From the NCBI GenBank assembly GCA_026001245.1, contig BNZR01000017.1, positions 1 through 23,175 of the forward strand: a stretch of DNA of 23,175 nt. The letters are read 5' to 3'. Origin of the DNA: Clostridia bacterium (lineage in GTDB: Bacteria; Bacillota_A; Clostridia; Oscillospirales; UBA929). Position 1 is the first letter of the stretch. Each line of letters begins with the position of its first letter. The translations under genes were made by a program, and so were the position numbers. This document shows, piece after piece, positions 1 to 7,028 of this stretch. Below the pieces are notes generated by a model that was not told the origin of the DNA, did no database searches, and worked only from the letters and a program-made list of their open reading frames with translations.

Positions 1-112
1 TCGGAAGTACGCCAAATACGCCCGTATCCCAAGGATTCATACTTACTTCTCCCCCTATCCCAAGCTATCAATATACGCCTGATTGTCCTTCTTTTTCTGC
101 TCAAATTCTGCG
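1..112. repeat. 112-bp exact inverted copy of 1546-1657
   Basis: The reverse complement of this stretch is identical, base for base, to 1546-1657, which holds the last codons of mltG, the short gap, and the first codons of the DUF2500 gene. Identity stops at position 113 (C here, where the copy would predict G). The repeat begins exactly at the first base of the window. Reading out of it, a DJ-1-type coding sequence starts abruptly at 113. The simplest explanation is a chimeric or fold-back join at a contig end. A real inverted duplication is possible but cannot be separated from an artefact with this sequence alone. Confidence 0.95.
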
Positions 113-288
113 CGATTTTGCAACCGGACGAGAGCGTTACCCATGACGGACACATCATAACGGCGCGGGCGGCGGGGGTGTCCTCCGCGTTCGGACTGAC
201 GCTGGTGTCCATGCTGAAAGGCTGGGCGGCCAAAGAGCGCGTGCGGCGCGAGATATATCACGAGGACGGCGTTCGCGCCCTGACATAG
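113..288 (+). CDS. DJ-1/PfpI (ThiJ) family protein, C-terminal fragment
   Basis: An open frame with codons starting at 115 runs to a TAG stop at 286-288 and encodes about 58 residues with no start codon in place. The sequence QPDESVTHDGHIITARAAG followed by an amphipathic helix (SAFGLTLVSMLKGWAAKERV) matches the C-terminal end of DJ-1/ThiJ proteins, where a 'DGNLITSRGPG' strand-turn precedes the last helix. The nucleophile-elbow cysteine and most of the domain lie upstream and are missing because the frame runs into the inverted repeat at 112. Family members are glyoxalase/deglycase-like or chaperone-like; the exact role cannot be told from this fragment. The match is from memory of the family pattern. 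Confidence 0.65.
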
Positions 289-293
289 CCGCA

Positions 294-313
294 GGGAGGG
301 CGATTGCCCTCCC
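294..313. terminator. GC-rich hairpin between convergent genes
   Basis: GGGAGGGC (294-301), loop GATT, then GCCCTCCC (306-313) form a perfect 8-bp stem. It lies between the plus-strand DJ-1 fragment (stop at 288) and the minus-strand small gene (stop at 331), the expected place for a bidirectional terminator. No T-tract follows on either strand, so intrinsic termination would be inefficient; it may serve mainly as a 3'-end stabilising stem. Confidence 0.5.
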
Positions 314-330
314 ACAAGTTGGCGGACTAA

Positions 331-420
331 TTAGTCGTTGCAGCAGCAACACAGGATGACGACTGCCAGGAGGATAATCCACAAACAGTTGTCGCCGTCA
401 AAAAGACCCTTAAAACACAT
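331..420 (-). CDS. Tiny cysteine-rich single-pass membrane peptide (29 aa)
   Basis: The minus strand reads ATG (418-420) to TAA (331-333), 29 codons. The peptide starts MCFKGLFDGDNC, continues with a hydrophobic segment LWIILLAVVILCCCC and ends ND. A good Shine-Dalgarno (GAGGTG at 428-433, 7 nt before ATG) supports translation. It has six Cys, four of them consecutive at the membrane exit. I recall similar short 'CFxGLFGGxNCxWIILL..CCCC' peptides in clostridial genomes, usually unannotated, with no known function. A CATAAACTA box sits about 30 nt upstream of the start (451-459, minus strand), resembling the -10 of mother-cell sporulation sigma factors. The gene is too short for most callers. 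Confidence 0.7.
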   Translation of the reverse strand: MCFKGLFDGDNCLWIILLAVVILCCCCND

Positions 421-450
421 TGACTTTCACCTCACTTTACGGATTTGCGG

Positions 451-459
451 TAGTTTATG
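451..459 (-). promoter_or_regulatory. Possible sporulation-sigma -10 box (CATAAACTA)
   Basis: The minus strand reads CATAAACTA, fitting the CATANNNTA -10 pattern of sigma-K/sigma-G and close to the sigma-E CATACANT. Transcription would begin near 444 and leave a leader of about 24 nt containing the GAGGTG ribosome site. The -35 is not clear: only an AC dinucleotide 15 or 17 nt upstream, as in sigma-K promoters. A nine-base motif alone is weak evidence. Confidence 0.25.
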
Positions 460-499
460 TCGCGAGAGACCGAAGTGTTAACAGAGAGAGGACGGAGCT

Positions 500-1603
500 A
501 TGGCCAAATTTAACGAAGAGCGGGAGTCGGCGCCGCCGCGCCGTATAACCACGGGCTGTCTGTCGGGGCTGTTGTACGGCTTGGCCGTTATAGCCCTGTC
601 TATGTTGCTGGCGGTGTTCGGCTGGAGTGCGGCTAAGGACGTGCTGGGCTTTATCAAGGAGGAACACAAGGCCACGATTACCGTGCCGGAGAATTACACG
701 GTGCCGCAGGTGGCTCAGCTGTTGAAAGACAACGGGCTTATCGAGTATTCGTGGCTGTTCGCGTTTTACGCGGATTTCTCCCACGCCGAGAAGAAAATCA
801 AGCCCGGCACCTACGAGCTGGAGGCCACGTTGGACTATCACGCTATGATAAACGCCATGCGCCCGTCCGGCACGTCACGCGAGGAGATTCGACTGACTAT
901 CCCGGAGGGCTACAATATTCGCCAAATCGTCGCGCTATTTGAGGAACACAAGGTTGCGGGCGCGGACGAGCAGTGGGCTGTTTTGGAAAACTACGATTAC
1001 AACTATAAGTTTTTGGAGGACAGTCAAGTGCCGCCGGGGCGCAACCATTTGGAGGGGTATCTGTACCCTGATACCTATGACTTTTTTGTGGACGAGGACC
1101 CGGTGTCGGTGTTTAACAAGCTTTTGCGCAACTACAACCGCAAAATCAACGCAAACACCGAGTATAAGGAGCGCGCCGCAGAGCTGGGCTACACGATGGA
1201 GCAGCTTTTAATAATCGCGTCTATGATCGAAAAGGAGGCCGCCAACGACGAGGAGCGCGGCACGATAGCCTCCGTTATTTACAACCGCCTGAAAAAGCCG
1301 GAGCAGTTCCCGACGCTGGGGATTGATGCGACGCTGCAATACGTGCTGGAGCATCCGCATGTCAACCTGACGGCGGAGGAGCTGGACACTGACAGTCCGT
1401 ACAACACGCGCAAATATCCGGGCTTGCCGCCCGGCCCGATATGCAGTCCGGGGCAAAGCTCGCTACGCGCCGCGCTGTACCCGGAGACTACGGGATATTA
1501 CTACTATGTGTTGTCGGAAAAAGGGCATGATTTCTGCAAAACCGCCGCAGAATTTGAGCAGAAAAAGAAGGACAATCAGGCGTATATTGATAGCTTGGGA
1601 TAG
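500..1603 (+). CDS. mltG: Endolytic murein transglycosylase MltG (YceG-like), 367 aa
   Basis: MltG cleaves nascent glycan strands at the membrane face and so sets glycan chain length. The protein has a short cytoplasmic N-terminus, one membrane helix (about residues 23-45), a LysM-like region with ITVPENYTVPQVAQLL (about 59-75) and IPEGYNIRQIVALF (134-147), and the YceG catalytic domain. The catalytic glutamate is E244 in IASMIEKEA, and the family signature YNTRKYPGLPPGPICSPG is at 301-318. Length is normal. The start is chosen for the basic N-terminus and purine-rich GAGAGAGG 8 nt upstream. A DUF2500 gene follows 14 nt after the stop. The last 58 bases of the gene are duplicated in inverted form at the window start. 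I see no convincing promoter between 421 and 499. Confidence 0.96.
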   Translation: MAKFNEERESAPPRRITTGCLSGLLYGLAVIALSMLLAVFGWSAAKDVLGFIKEEHKATITVPENYTVPQVAQLLKDNGLIEYSWLFAFYADFSHAEKKIKPGTYELEATLDYHAMINAMRPSGTSREEIRLTIPEGYNIRQIVALFEEHKVAGADEQWAVLENYDYNYKFLEDSQVPPGRNHLEGYLYPDTYDFFVDEDPVSVFNKLLRNYNRKINANTEYKERAAELGYTMEQLLIIASMIEKEAANDEERGTIASVIYNRLKKPEQFPTLGIDATLQYVLEHPHVNLTAEELDTDSPYNTRKYPGLPPGPICSPGQSSLRAALYPETTGYYYYVLSEKGHDFCKTAAEFEQKKKDNQAYIDSLG

Positions 1604-1617
1604 GGGGAGAAGTAAGT

Positions 1618-1998
1618 ATGAATCCTTGGGATACGGGCGTATTTGGCGTACTTCCGATTATAGTTACGGTGGTGTTTGTACTTGTTTTCACACTAATAAT
1701 TGTGGGTGTGGTGCGCGGCATAAAAGAGTGGTCGCATAACAACAAACAGCCGCGCATACCCGCCGAGGCAAAGGTCGCGGCAAAGCGCACCGACGTGTCG
1801 CACCATCATCACGGAGGGGAGGGTATGCACACCTCCAGCTCGACCAGCTATTACGCGACGTTCGAGTTCAAGTCGGGCGACAGAAGTGAGTTTCGCGTGT
1901 CCGCGAGCGAGTTCGGACTGTTGGCCGAGGGCGACCAAGGGATATTGACCAGTCAGGGGACGAGATACATCGGGTTTGAGAGGACGAGGGAAATATGA
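1618..1998 (+). CDS. DUF2500 family membrane protein (126 aa)
   Basis: An N-terminal membrane helix (about residues 10-35, VLPIIVTVVFVLVFTLIIVG) is followed by a basic linker, a His stretch (SHHHHGG) and a beta-rich domain with YYATFEFKSGDRSEF and an ending GTRYIGFERTREI. This layout and the 'Y.ATFE...TRYL.F' pattern are those of DUF2500 (Pfam PF10694), whose function is unknown. The start has a strong GGGGGAGAAG ribosome site. It lies 14 nt after mltG and is probably co-transcribed with it. Its stop overlaps the ATG of the next reading frame (ATGA). The first 40 bases belong to the sequence repeated in reverse at 1-112. Confidence 0.85.
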   Translation: MNPWDTGVFGVLPIIVTVVFVLVFTLIIVGVVRGIKEWSHNNKQPRIPAEAKVAAKRTDVSHHHHGGEGMHTSSSTSYYATFEFKSGDRSEFRVSASEFGLLAEGDQGILTSQGTRYIGFERTREI

Positions 1999-2273
1999 GT
2001 AAAGCCGTTATGCAGAAGAAAGCATTAGTAGTTATTGATATTCAAAATGACATAACAAAAAACTACAAAGATGTTATTAATAATATCAATAAAGCGATTG
2101 ATTGGGCGGTCGCTTGTGTTAAGTCAACCTGTTACAACTTGCGCAAAGCGAATTACGGCGTTAGTTTGCTGTCAGATTGCCTTACAAGCTATGATAAAAG
2201 GAAAATTGACGAAATGCTGCACTATTATGAGAGTAAAGGCAGTAAAATTATTTGTTTGAGCGATTTGGAGTGA
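1995..2273 (+). pseudogene. Isochorismatase-like cysteine hydrolase, internally deleted
   Basis: The frame (92 codons) begins KKALVVIDIQNDITKNYKDV, the N-terminal strand of isochorismatase-like hydrolases with its catalytic Asp, and ends with the family's C-terminal third: ACVKSTCYNLRKANYGVSLLSDC and the last helix DEMLHYYESKGSKI. Intact members are about 180-200 residues, so roughly 100 central residues, including the catalytic lysine region, are missing and the two ends are joined in frame after AIDWAV. The nucleophilic Cys is retained. I infer a deletion and an inactive product. G+C is low: I count 84 of 240 bases (35%) in 2041-2280, against well over 50% in the flanking genes, which suggests acquired DNA. 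The ATG at 1995 overlaps the DUF2500 stop; an internal ATG at 2010 is the alternative. Confidence 0.75.
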
Positions 2274-2278
2274 ATCTG

Positions 2279-2902
2279 ATGAACAAAGAGGTAATTGCCG
2301 CCGACGGAAAAGCCTATAAAACAATCAAACTGTTAGGCAAAGGCAAGGGCGGATATTCATACTTAGCGCAATCGGATAGCGGTTTGGTGGTTTTCAAAAA
2401 GATGCACTACGAGCCGTGCGACATGTATCAATTTGAAGAGAATAAATTGAAAAGTGAGCTTCGGGACTATGAAACGCTGTCCCGCGTGGGCGTTCCGATG
2501 CCGAAGTTGATATATTCCGACATGGACGGGCAATTTCTTATCAAAGAATACATTGACGGCGACACGCTTTCCGAAATTGTGGGTAGTCGTAGGCTTGCCG
2601 ACGACCATGTTAGGCAGATTTTTGACATGGCGAAGCTTTTGCGCAATGAAAATATAAACATTGACTATTTTCCGCCGAATTTTGTTGAGAATAACGGTAG
2701 ACTTTACTATGTGGATTACGAGTGCAACCCCTATATGGACGAATGGAATTTCGAGAATTGGGGGATTTATTTCCTCGCGAATGTTGACGGAATGGCGGAA
2801 TTTTTGAGGACGGGAAGTCAAGAAAAGCTAAGCAGAAACGGGAAGCCTTTTAAAGAGGGTTTTGAGGGAATTGTGGATAGATGGATCGCGTTATTTCATT
2901 GA
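2279..2902 (+). CDS. Small protein-kinase-fold protein (207 aa), substrate unknown
   Basis: From ATG 2279 the protein shows a glycine loop LLGKGKGGYSYLA (18-30), a candidate ATP lysine in VVFKK (K40), a hinge FLIKEYIDGDTL (86-97), a catalytic-loop pattern IDYFPPN in which D129 and N134 keep the D-x4-N spacing, and a metal-binding Asp in LYYVDYE (D146). It is therefore likely an active small kinase of the Bud32/RIO/aminoglycoside-kinase superfamily, though too diverged for me to name a substrate. The start at 2279 has GGAG 8 nt upstream (2267-2270) and lies 5 nt after the preceding stop; a longer frame from 2252 would overlap that gene and lacks such a site. Composition is AT-richer than the flanking genes, like its upstream neighbour, so the two may have arrived together. 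Confidence 0.65.
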   Translation: MNKEVIAADGKAYKTIKLLGKGKGGYSYLAQSDSGLVVFKKMHYEPCDMYQFEENKLKSELRDYETLSRVGVPMPKLIYSDMDGQFLIKEYIDGDTLSEIVGSRRLADDHVRQIFDMAKLLRNENINIDYFPPNFVENNGRLYYVDYECNPYMDEWNFENWGIYFLANVDGMAEFLRTGSQEKLSRNGKPFKEGFEGIVDRWIALFH

Positions 2903-2934
2903 TTCTAAAATCAAGAGTTTTCTGAAAAAACCTC

Positions 2935-2963
2935 TTGACAAAACGCGCAAACTATGATATAGT
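2935..2963 (+). promoter_or_regulatory. Sigma-A-type promoter of the pyr operon
   Basis: TTGACA (2935-2940), a 17-bp spacer, and TATAGT (2958-2963): a perfect -35 and a 5/6 -10. Transcription should begin near 2970, leaving a leader of about 20 nt with the GGGGGAG ribosome site for pyrB. That is too short for a PyrR-type attenuator, and none is visible, so control must work differently from the Bacillus pyr operon. Confidence 0.85.
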
Positions 2964-2990
2964 CATCTAAAATCTAAGGGGGAGTCGGGT

Positions 2991-3905
2991 TTGAGCAGCC
3001 TTATCAATACGTTGGATTTTACCGTTGACCAGCAGGATCAAATCTTTGCCTTGGCGGACAGAATTAAGTCCTCGCCGGGGAAATATACTCATTTATTGGG
3101 AGGCCGTGTTATGGCGTCCCTATTTTTTGAGCCCAGCACCCGAACGCGCCTGAGCTTCGAGGCCGCAATGCTGCGGTTGGGCGGCTCGGTTATAGGGTTT
3201 TCGGACGCGGCCGCGTCGTCAACGTCCAAGGGCGAGAGCATTGCGGACACGATACGCACGGTCGCCTGCTACGCCGATTTGATTGTGGTGCGGCACCCCA
3301 AGGAGGGCGCGGCGACTATCGCGGCGGGCGTTTCGTCCGTGCCGGTGATAAACGCCGGGGACGGCGGGCGCGAGCATCCCACTCAAACCCTGACAGATCT
3401 TATGACGATTCGCGCCTGCAAGAGCGGCTTTGAGGGCCTGACAATCGCCTGTTGCGGGGACTTGAAATTCGGGCGAACGGTGCATTCGCTGGTGCGCAAC
3501 ATCAGCCGATACCGTGGCGTGAACTTCATTTTCATATCGCCGAAAGAGTTGAAAATTCCGGAGTTTTTGCGCGATTATTTGGACAAAAACGCCGTGAAAT
3601 ATTCAGAAACCACCGATATGCGCGAGGCGCTGTCCGCTTGTGACGTTCTGTACATGACACGCGTACAGCGCGAGCGATTTTTCAGCGAACAGGAGTACAT
3701 TCGGCTGAAAGATTTGTATATTTTGGACGCGAATAAGCTGCGCGGGGCGCGTGACGACCTCATAATTCTGCACCCGTTGCCGCGCGTAAACGAGATTGCG
3801 GCGGAGGTTGACGCCGACCTGCGGGCGAAGTATTTCGAGCAGGCGGGCTGGGGTTTGTACGCCAGAATGGCCTTGATGGCGACCATTTTGAAGGGGGAAA
3901 TGTGA
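2991..3905 (+). CDS. pyrB: Aspartate carbamoyltransferase catalytic chain (304 aa)
   Basis: PyrB joins carbamoyl phosphate and aspartate to give N-carbamoyl-aspartate, the committed step of pyrimidine synthesis. The carbamoyl-phosphate site [13 protein letters not shown] (STRTR at residues 49-53), the active-site lysine loop [12 protein letters not shown] (K80), [12 protein letters not shown] (H129) and [10 protein letters not shown] near the C-terminus are all present. Length is normal. Translation starts at TTG 2991, 6 nt after GGGGGAG. It is the first gene of a seven-gene operon and is followed directly by the regulatory chain, so the enzyme is probably the allosteric c6r6 type found in enterobacteria and many Clostridia. 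Confidence 0.97.
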   Translation: MSSLINTLDFTVDQQDQIFALADRIKSSPGKYTHLLGGRVMASLFFEPSTRTRLSFEAAMLRLGGSVIGFSDAAASSTSKGESIADTIRTVACYADLIVVRHPKEGAATIAAGVSSVPVINAGDGGREHPTQTLTDLMTIRACKSGFEGLTIACCGDLKFGRTVHSLVRNISRYRGVNFIFISPKELKIPEFLRDYLDKNAVKYSETTDMREALSACDVLYMTRVQRERFFSEQEYIRLKDLYILDANKLRGARDDLIILHPLPRVNEIAAEVDADLRAKYFEQAGWGLYARMALMATILKGEM

Positions 3906-4342
3906 GCATGGACAGTCGGATGGTAAACGCGATACAAAAAGGCATAGTTATTGATCACATTCGCGCGGGATTGGGCATTAAATTGTATCATTATTTGCGG
4001 CTGGACGAGGGCGATTTTACGGTAGTTTTGATTGTGAACGCGGCGAGCAAACGCTTGGAGCGCAAGGATATGATCAAGATTCAAAACATTGTGGATTTGG
4101 ATTACAAGGTTATCGGACTTATTGACAATAACGCCACGATTTCAATCATAGAAAACGGCGCGGTTTCCCAAAAAGTCAAGCTGACTCTGCCGCAAACCGT
4201 TGAGAACGTGATAAGTTGCAAAAACCCCCGATGTGTGACCTCAATTGAGGAGATTCCCCATGTGTTTCATCTGCAAAACGAGGAAAACCGAGCCTATCGT
4301 TGCGCGTACTGCGAGGAGCGTGTATATGGCTTTCAGTTGTAA
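3902..4342 (+). CDS. pyrI: Aspartate carbamoyltransferase regulatory chain (146 aa)
   Basis: PyrI binds nucleotide effectors and, through a zinc site, contacts PyrB. The nucleotide-binding half contains [19 protein letters not shown] and the C-terminal half has four Cys in CKNPRC and CAYC, the expected structural zinc site. The frame opens at GTG 3902, overlapping the pyrB stop; ATG 3908 has a more usual distance from the AAGGGGG ribosome site (3891-3897) and is an equally good start. The 3' end overlaps pyrC by 17 bases. The PyrB-PyrI pair predicts feedback control by CTP/ATP, in place of the unregulated PyrB of Bacillus; that prediction is inference from the family. Confidence 0.95.
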   Translation: MSMDSRMVNAIQKGIVIDHIRAGLGIKLYHYLRLDEGDFTVVLIVNAASKRLERKDMIKIQNIVDLDYKVIGLIDNNATISIIENGAVSQKVKLTLPQTVENVISCKNPRCVTSIEEIPHVFHLQNEENRAYRCAYCEERVYGFQL

Positions 4343-5477
4343 CAATTTAGTGCTGAAAAACGCCGTGACGGACGAGGGCGTGCGGGACGTGTACATCAGC
4401 GGTGCGATTATCAGCGGGCAAATCCAGACGGCGCAGGTGATTGACGCGACAGGGTTGTATGTTCTGCCGTCCTTTGTGGACTTGCACACGCATCTGCGTA
4501 CGCCCGGCTTTGAACACAAGGAAAATTTGGAATCGGGTTGCCGCGCCGCAATCAGGGGCGGTTACACGGCGGTCAACGCGATGGCAAATACAAATCCCGT
4601 GTGTTCTGACCCGTCGTTGGCGGTCAAAATCGCGGGAAACGCGGAAAAATTGCAACTTTGCGACGTGTATCAATGCGTCAGCGCGACTTGGGGCTTTAAC
4701 GGCCAGTCCACCGACCATTTGGATGCACTGGGCAATTCGAGGTTCGATAACGCGGTGCGAGCCGTGTCGGACGACGGCTTCGGGATAGCGGACGCAGAGG
4801 TTTTTTTAGAGGCCATGCGAAAATCCATGAAATACGGCAAAATATTGATGATTCACGCCGAAGAAGAGGATTTTGAGACTTTACGTGACCTGAAAATTAT
4901 CGAAAAAGAGCATGGCAGGGCGCACTTCTGCCATGTGTCCACCGAGGTCGCGGCGCGGGCGATTATGGAGGCCAAGGCGCGGGGCGCGGACGTTACTTGG
5001 GAGGTCTCGCCGCACCACTTGGCGCTGAACAACACCACTGATTTCAAGGTAAATCCGCCTTTGCGCCCGGAGTCGGACAGGCGATTTTTGCTGGAGTGCG
5101 CCCGCGCCGGATTGCCTGACGCAATCGCCACCGACCATGCGCCACACACCGAGCAGGACAAAAAGTCCGGGTCGCCGGGATTGGTGGGCTTGGAGAGCGC
5201 GTTCAGTGTTTGCAACACTTTGCTCAGTATTGAGAACATAAAAAAGCTGCTCTGTGATGGACCTCGACAGATTTTGGGGTTGCCGCAGGCGCGGGTCGCG
5301 GCTGGGTATCCCGCCGATTTGGTGTTGCTGGATTTGTCAAAGGAGCGCAAAATCGAGCCGTCACAGTTCTTCTCGAAAGGGAGAAACACACCTTTCGTGG
5401 GAATGGTGACACGCGGCGACGTGGTTTACACAATTAAAGGGGGAGTGGTCAAATATGAACATGGACAAATTGTATGA
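4326..5477 (+). CDS. pyrC: Dihydroorotase, compact form (383 aa)
   Basis: PyrC cyclises carbamoyl-aspartate to dihydroorotate. The amidohydrolase metal ligands are visible: HTH in VDLHTHLRTPG (H54, H56), SDD (D149/D150), MIHAEE (H177), CHVST (H203) and ATDHAPH (D270). I start it at ATG 4326, with AGGAG about 8 nt upstream inside the end of pyrI; the open frame extends back to 4245 but lacks a ribosome site there. At 383 residues it is some 40 shorter than Bacillus-type enzymes. The shortening lies between H177 and H203, where only EEEDFETLRDLKIIEKEHGR separates the two metal-binding strands. All ligands remain, so activity is likely. It overlaps pyrF by 23 bases. Confidence 0.95.
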   Translation: MAFSCNNLVLKNAVTDEGVRDVYISGAIISGQIQTAQVIDATGLYVLPSFVDLHTHLRTPGFEHKENLESGCRAAIRGGYTAVNAMANTNPVCSDPSLAVKIAGNAEKLQLCDVYQCVSATWGFNGQSTDHLDALGNSRFDNAVRAVSDDGFGIADAEVFLEAMRKSMKYGKILMIHAEEEDFETLRDLKIIEKEHGRAHFCHVSTEVAARAIMEAKARGADVTWEVSPHHLALNNTTDFKVNPPLRPESDRRFLLECARAGLPDAIATDHAPHTEQDKKSGSPGLVGLESAFSVCNTLLSIENIKKLLCDGPRQILGLPQARVAAGYPADLVLLDLSKERKIEPSQFFSKGRNTPFVGMVTRGDVVYTIKGGVVKYEHGQIV

Positions 5478-6312
5478 CAACGTTAGCACAAAGGGGATAG
5501 TGTGCCTGGGGCTGGACACTTCGGCGGCGTACTTGCCGGAGCATATTCTCACGAAAGGTGGTGATCCCGCAGAGGCGATACTGCAGTTCAACCGCGCTAT
5601 TATTGACGCGACGCGTGACGTGGTGGCGTGCTACAAGGTGCAAATCGCGTACTATGAGGCGTTGGGATTGCGCGGCATGTCCACCTTTGCGCGGACGTTG
5701 AAGTATATCAAGGACGCGGGGCAGCTTGTTATTACGGATTGCAAGCGCGGAGACATCAAGGAAAGTGCGGAAATGTACGCGAAAGCACACTTTTCGGGCG
5801 ACTTTGAGACGGATTTTGTTACCGTAAACCCCTACATGGGCATGGACACATTGGAGCCTTATGAGCCATATTTCGCGGCGGGCAAGGGTTGCTTCGTGCT
5901 AATGCGGACTTCAAACGCGGGGGCGAAAGACTTTCAGTATTTGGACGTAAATGACCGAAAAATCTACGAAATCGTCGGCGAAAAGTTGCAAAAATTCGGA
6001 GAGCGATACATCGGGGCGCGGGGATATTCGGCGGTGGGCGCGGTTATGGGCGCGACAAATGTCGAGGAAATCCGCAAATTGCGCAAGATGTTGGGGACGA
6101 CGTTCCTGCTGATACCGGGTTTTGGGGCGCAGGGCGGGAAAGCGGAGGACGCGGCGCAGTTTTTGAAGGACGGCAACGGCGGCGTGGTCAACTCCTCACG
6201 CGGGATTTTGACGGCTTGGAAAAAGGCCGAAAACGGCGAAAATTGCTTCGCGGAGTGCGCCAGAGCCGAGGCGATAGCCATGAACAACGCGATTTTGGGG
6301 AAGACCGCATGA
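5455..6312 (+). CDS. pyrF: Orotidine 5'-phosphate decarboxylase, long subfamily (285 aa)
   Basis: PyrF decarboxylates OMP to UMP, the last pathway step. The catalytic K-x-x-D array is in ITDCKRGDIKES (D95, K97, D100), with the substrate strand CLGLDTS near the N-terminus and a phosphate-binding GARGYSAVGAVMGAT segment. At 285 residues it belongs to the type-2 subfamily (about 280 aa), not the shorter ~235-aa Bacillus form. ATG 5455 follows AGGGGGAG at a normal distance and overlaps the end of pyrC; the ATG two codons later is less well placed. The stop overlaps the pyrK start (ATGA), implying translational coupling. Confidence 0.96.
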   Translation: MNMDKLYDNVSTKGIVCLGLDTSAAYLPEHILTKGGDPAEAILQFNRAIIDATRDVVACYKVQIAYYEALGLRGMSTFARTLKYIKDAGQLVITDCKRGDIKESAEMYAKAHFSGDFETDFVTVNPYMGMDTLEPYEPYFAAGKGCFVLMRTSNAGAKDFQYLDVNDRKIYEIVGEKLQKFGERYIGARGYSAVGAVMGATNVEEIRKLRKMLGTTFLLIPGFGAQGGKAEDAAQFLKDGNGGVVNSSRGILTAWKKAENGENCFAECARAEAIAMNNAILGKTA

Positions 6313-7016
6313 CGCACTTTAAATCACGCATCGTGTGTAATGCGCCGATAGTACAGGACGTTTGGCTGATGACGGTCGAGGTGCCGGAAACCCCGAAAGC
6401 CGGGCAGTTTTATAATCTGCATGTCGAGGGCGAGCTGTTGCCGCGCCCGCTTAGCGTGTGCGAGAGTGACGGTGAAACAGTAACTTTTGCGTATCAAATA
6501 GTGGGGAAAGGCACGAAAAAGCTGACAAAACTGTCCGAAAACCACACTATCGCCTTGACCGGGGCGTTGGGGAACGGCTTTGACCTTGACGCGATACGCC
6601 CGCACCGGCGCGTGGCCTTGGTGAGCGGCGGGATCGGGATCGCGCCGATGGTTCAGCTTTCCAAACAGCTGGCGGGACGGCATGAGGTTTCCTGCTTTTG
6701 CGGATTTTCGGAACACGCCTATTTAGTTGAGAAATTGCCGAATGTCAAGACAGCTATCGGGGGTTTTGTCACAGATTTATTCGACGCGGCGGATTTTGAC
6801 ATTGTGTGCGCCTGCGGCCCCAAAGGATTCACCAAGGCGATTGTTCGCAAATGCGCGGGCGCCGTGCCGCTGCTTGTGTCGTTGGACGAGCATATGGCTT
6901 GCGGGGTCGGCGCGTGCTTGGTGTGCGCCTGTAAAACCACAAATGGTGTGAAACGCTGTTGCGCGGACGGGCCGGTGTTTTGGGGGGAGGAGTTGGCAAT
7001 TGACAATGAACAATGA
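6309..7016 (+). CDS. pyrK: Dihydroorotate dehydrogenase B, electron-transfer subunit (235 aa)
   Basis: PyrK carries FAD and a [2Fe-2S] cluster and passes electrons from PyrD to NAD+. The FAD site RPLSV (R46-V50), the nucleotide-binding SGGIGIAPM (107-115) and the cluster motif C198-x4-C203-x2-C206 followed by C217/C218 are present. The start is ATG 6309, overlapping the pyrF stop as ATGA. The last residues (ELAIDNEQ) are written by a heptamer repeat that also encodes the first residues of pyrD, so the C-terminal tail differs from what family conservation would require but lies beyond the last cluster Cys. Confidence 0.96.
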   Translation: MTHFKSRIVCNAPIVQDVWLMTVEVPETPKAGQFYNLHVEGELLPRPLSVCESDGETVTFAYQIVGKGTKKLTKLSENHTIALTGALGNGFDLDAIRPHRRVALVSGGIGIAPMVQLSKQLAGRHEVSCFCGFSEHAYLVEKLPNVKTAIGGFVTDLFDAADFDIVCACGPKGFTKAIVRKCAGAVPLLVSLDEHMACGVGACLVCACKTTNGVKRCCADGPVFWGEELAIDNEQ

Positions 7017-7028
7017 ACAATTAACAAT
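6994..7028 (+). repeat. Five tandem 7-bp units across the pyrK/pyrD junction
   Basis: Consecutive units TGGCAAT, TGACAAT, GAACAAT, GAACAAT and TAACAAT span 6994-7028. They cover the pyrK stop codon (7014-7016) and both possible pyrD starts (TTG 7000, ATG 7006), writing DNEQ at the PyrK end and NNEQLT at the PyrD start. Heptamer tracts of this general kind are known as dispersed repeats in some bacteria; I recall similar sequences in other Firmicutes but cannot verify it here. Confidence 0.8.

Noticed and set aside
55..315. 86-codon minus-strand frame with an EFEQKKKDNQAYIDSLG ending like MltG
   Set aside because: Its C-terminal codons come from the inverted copy of mltG; the remainder is antisense to the DJ-1 fragment. 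It is created by the duplicated segment.
2903..2990. PyrR-type attenuator ahead of pyrB
   Set aside because: The leader from the predicted start is only about 20 nt, with no terminator/antiterminator pair.
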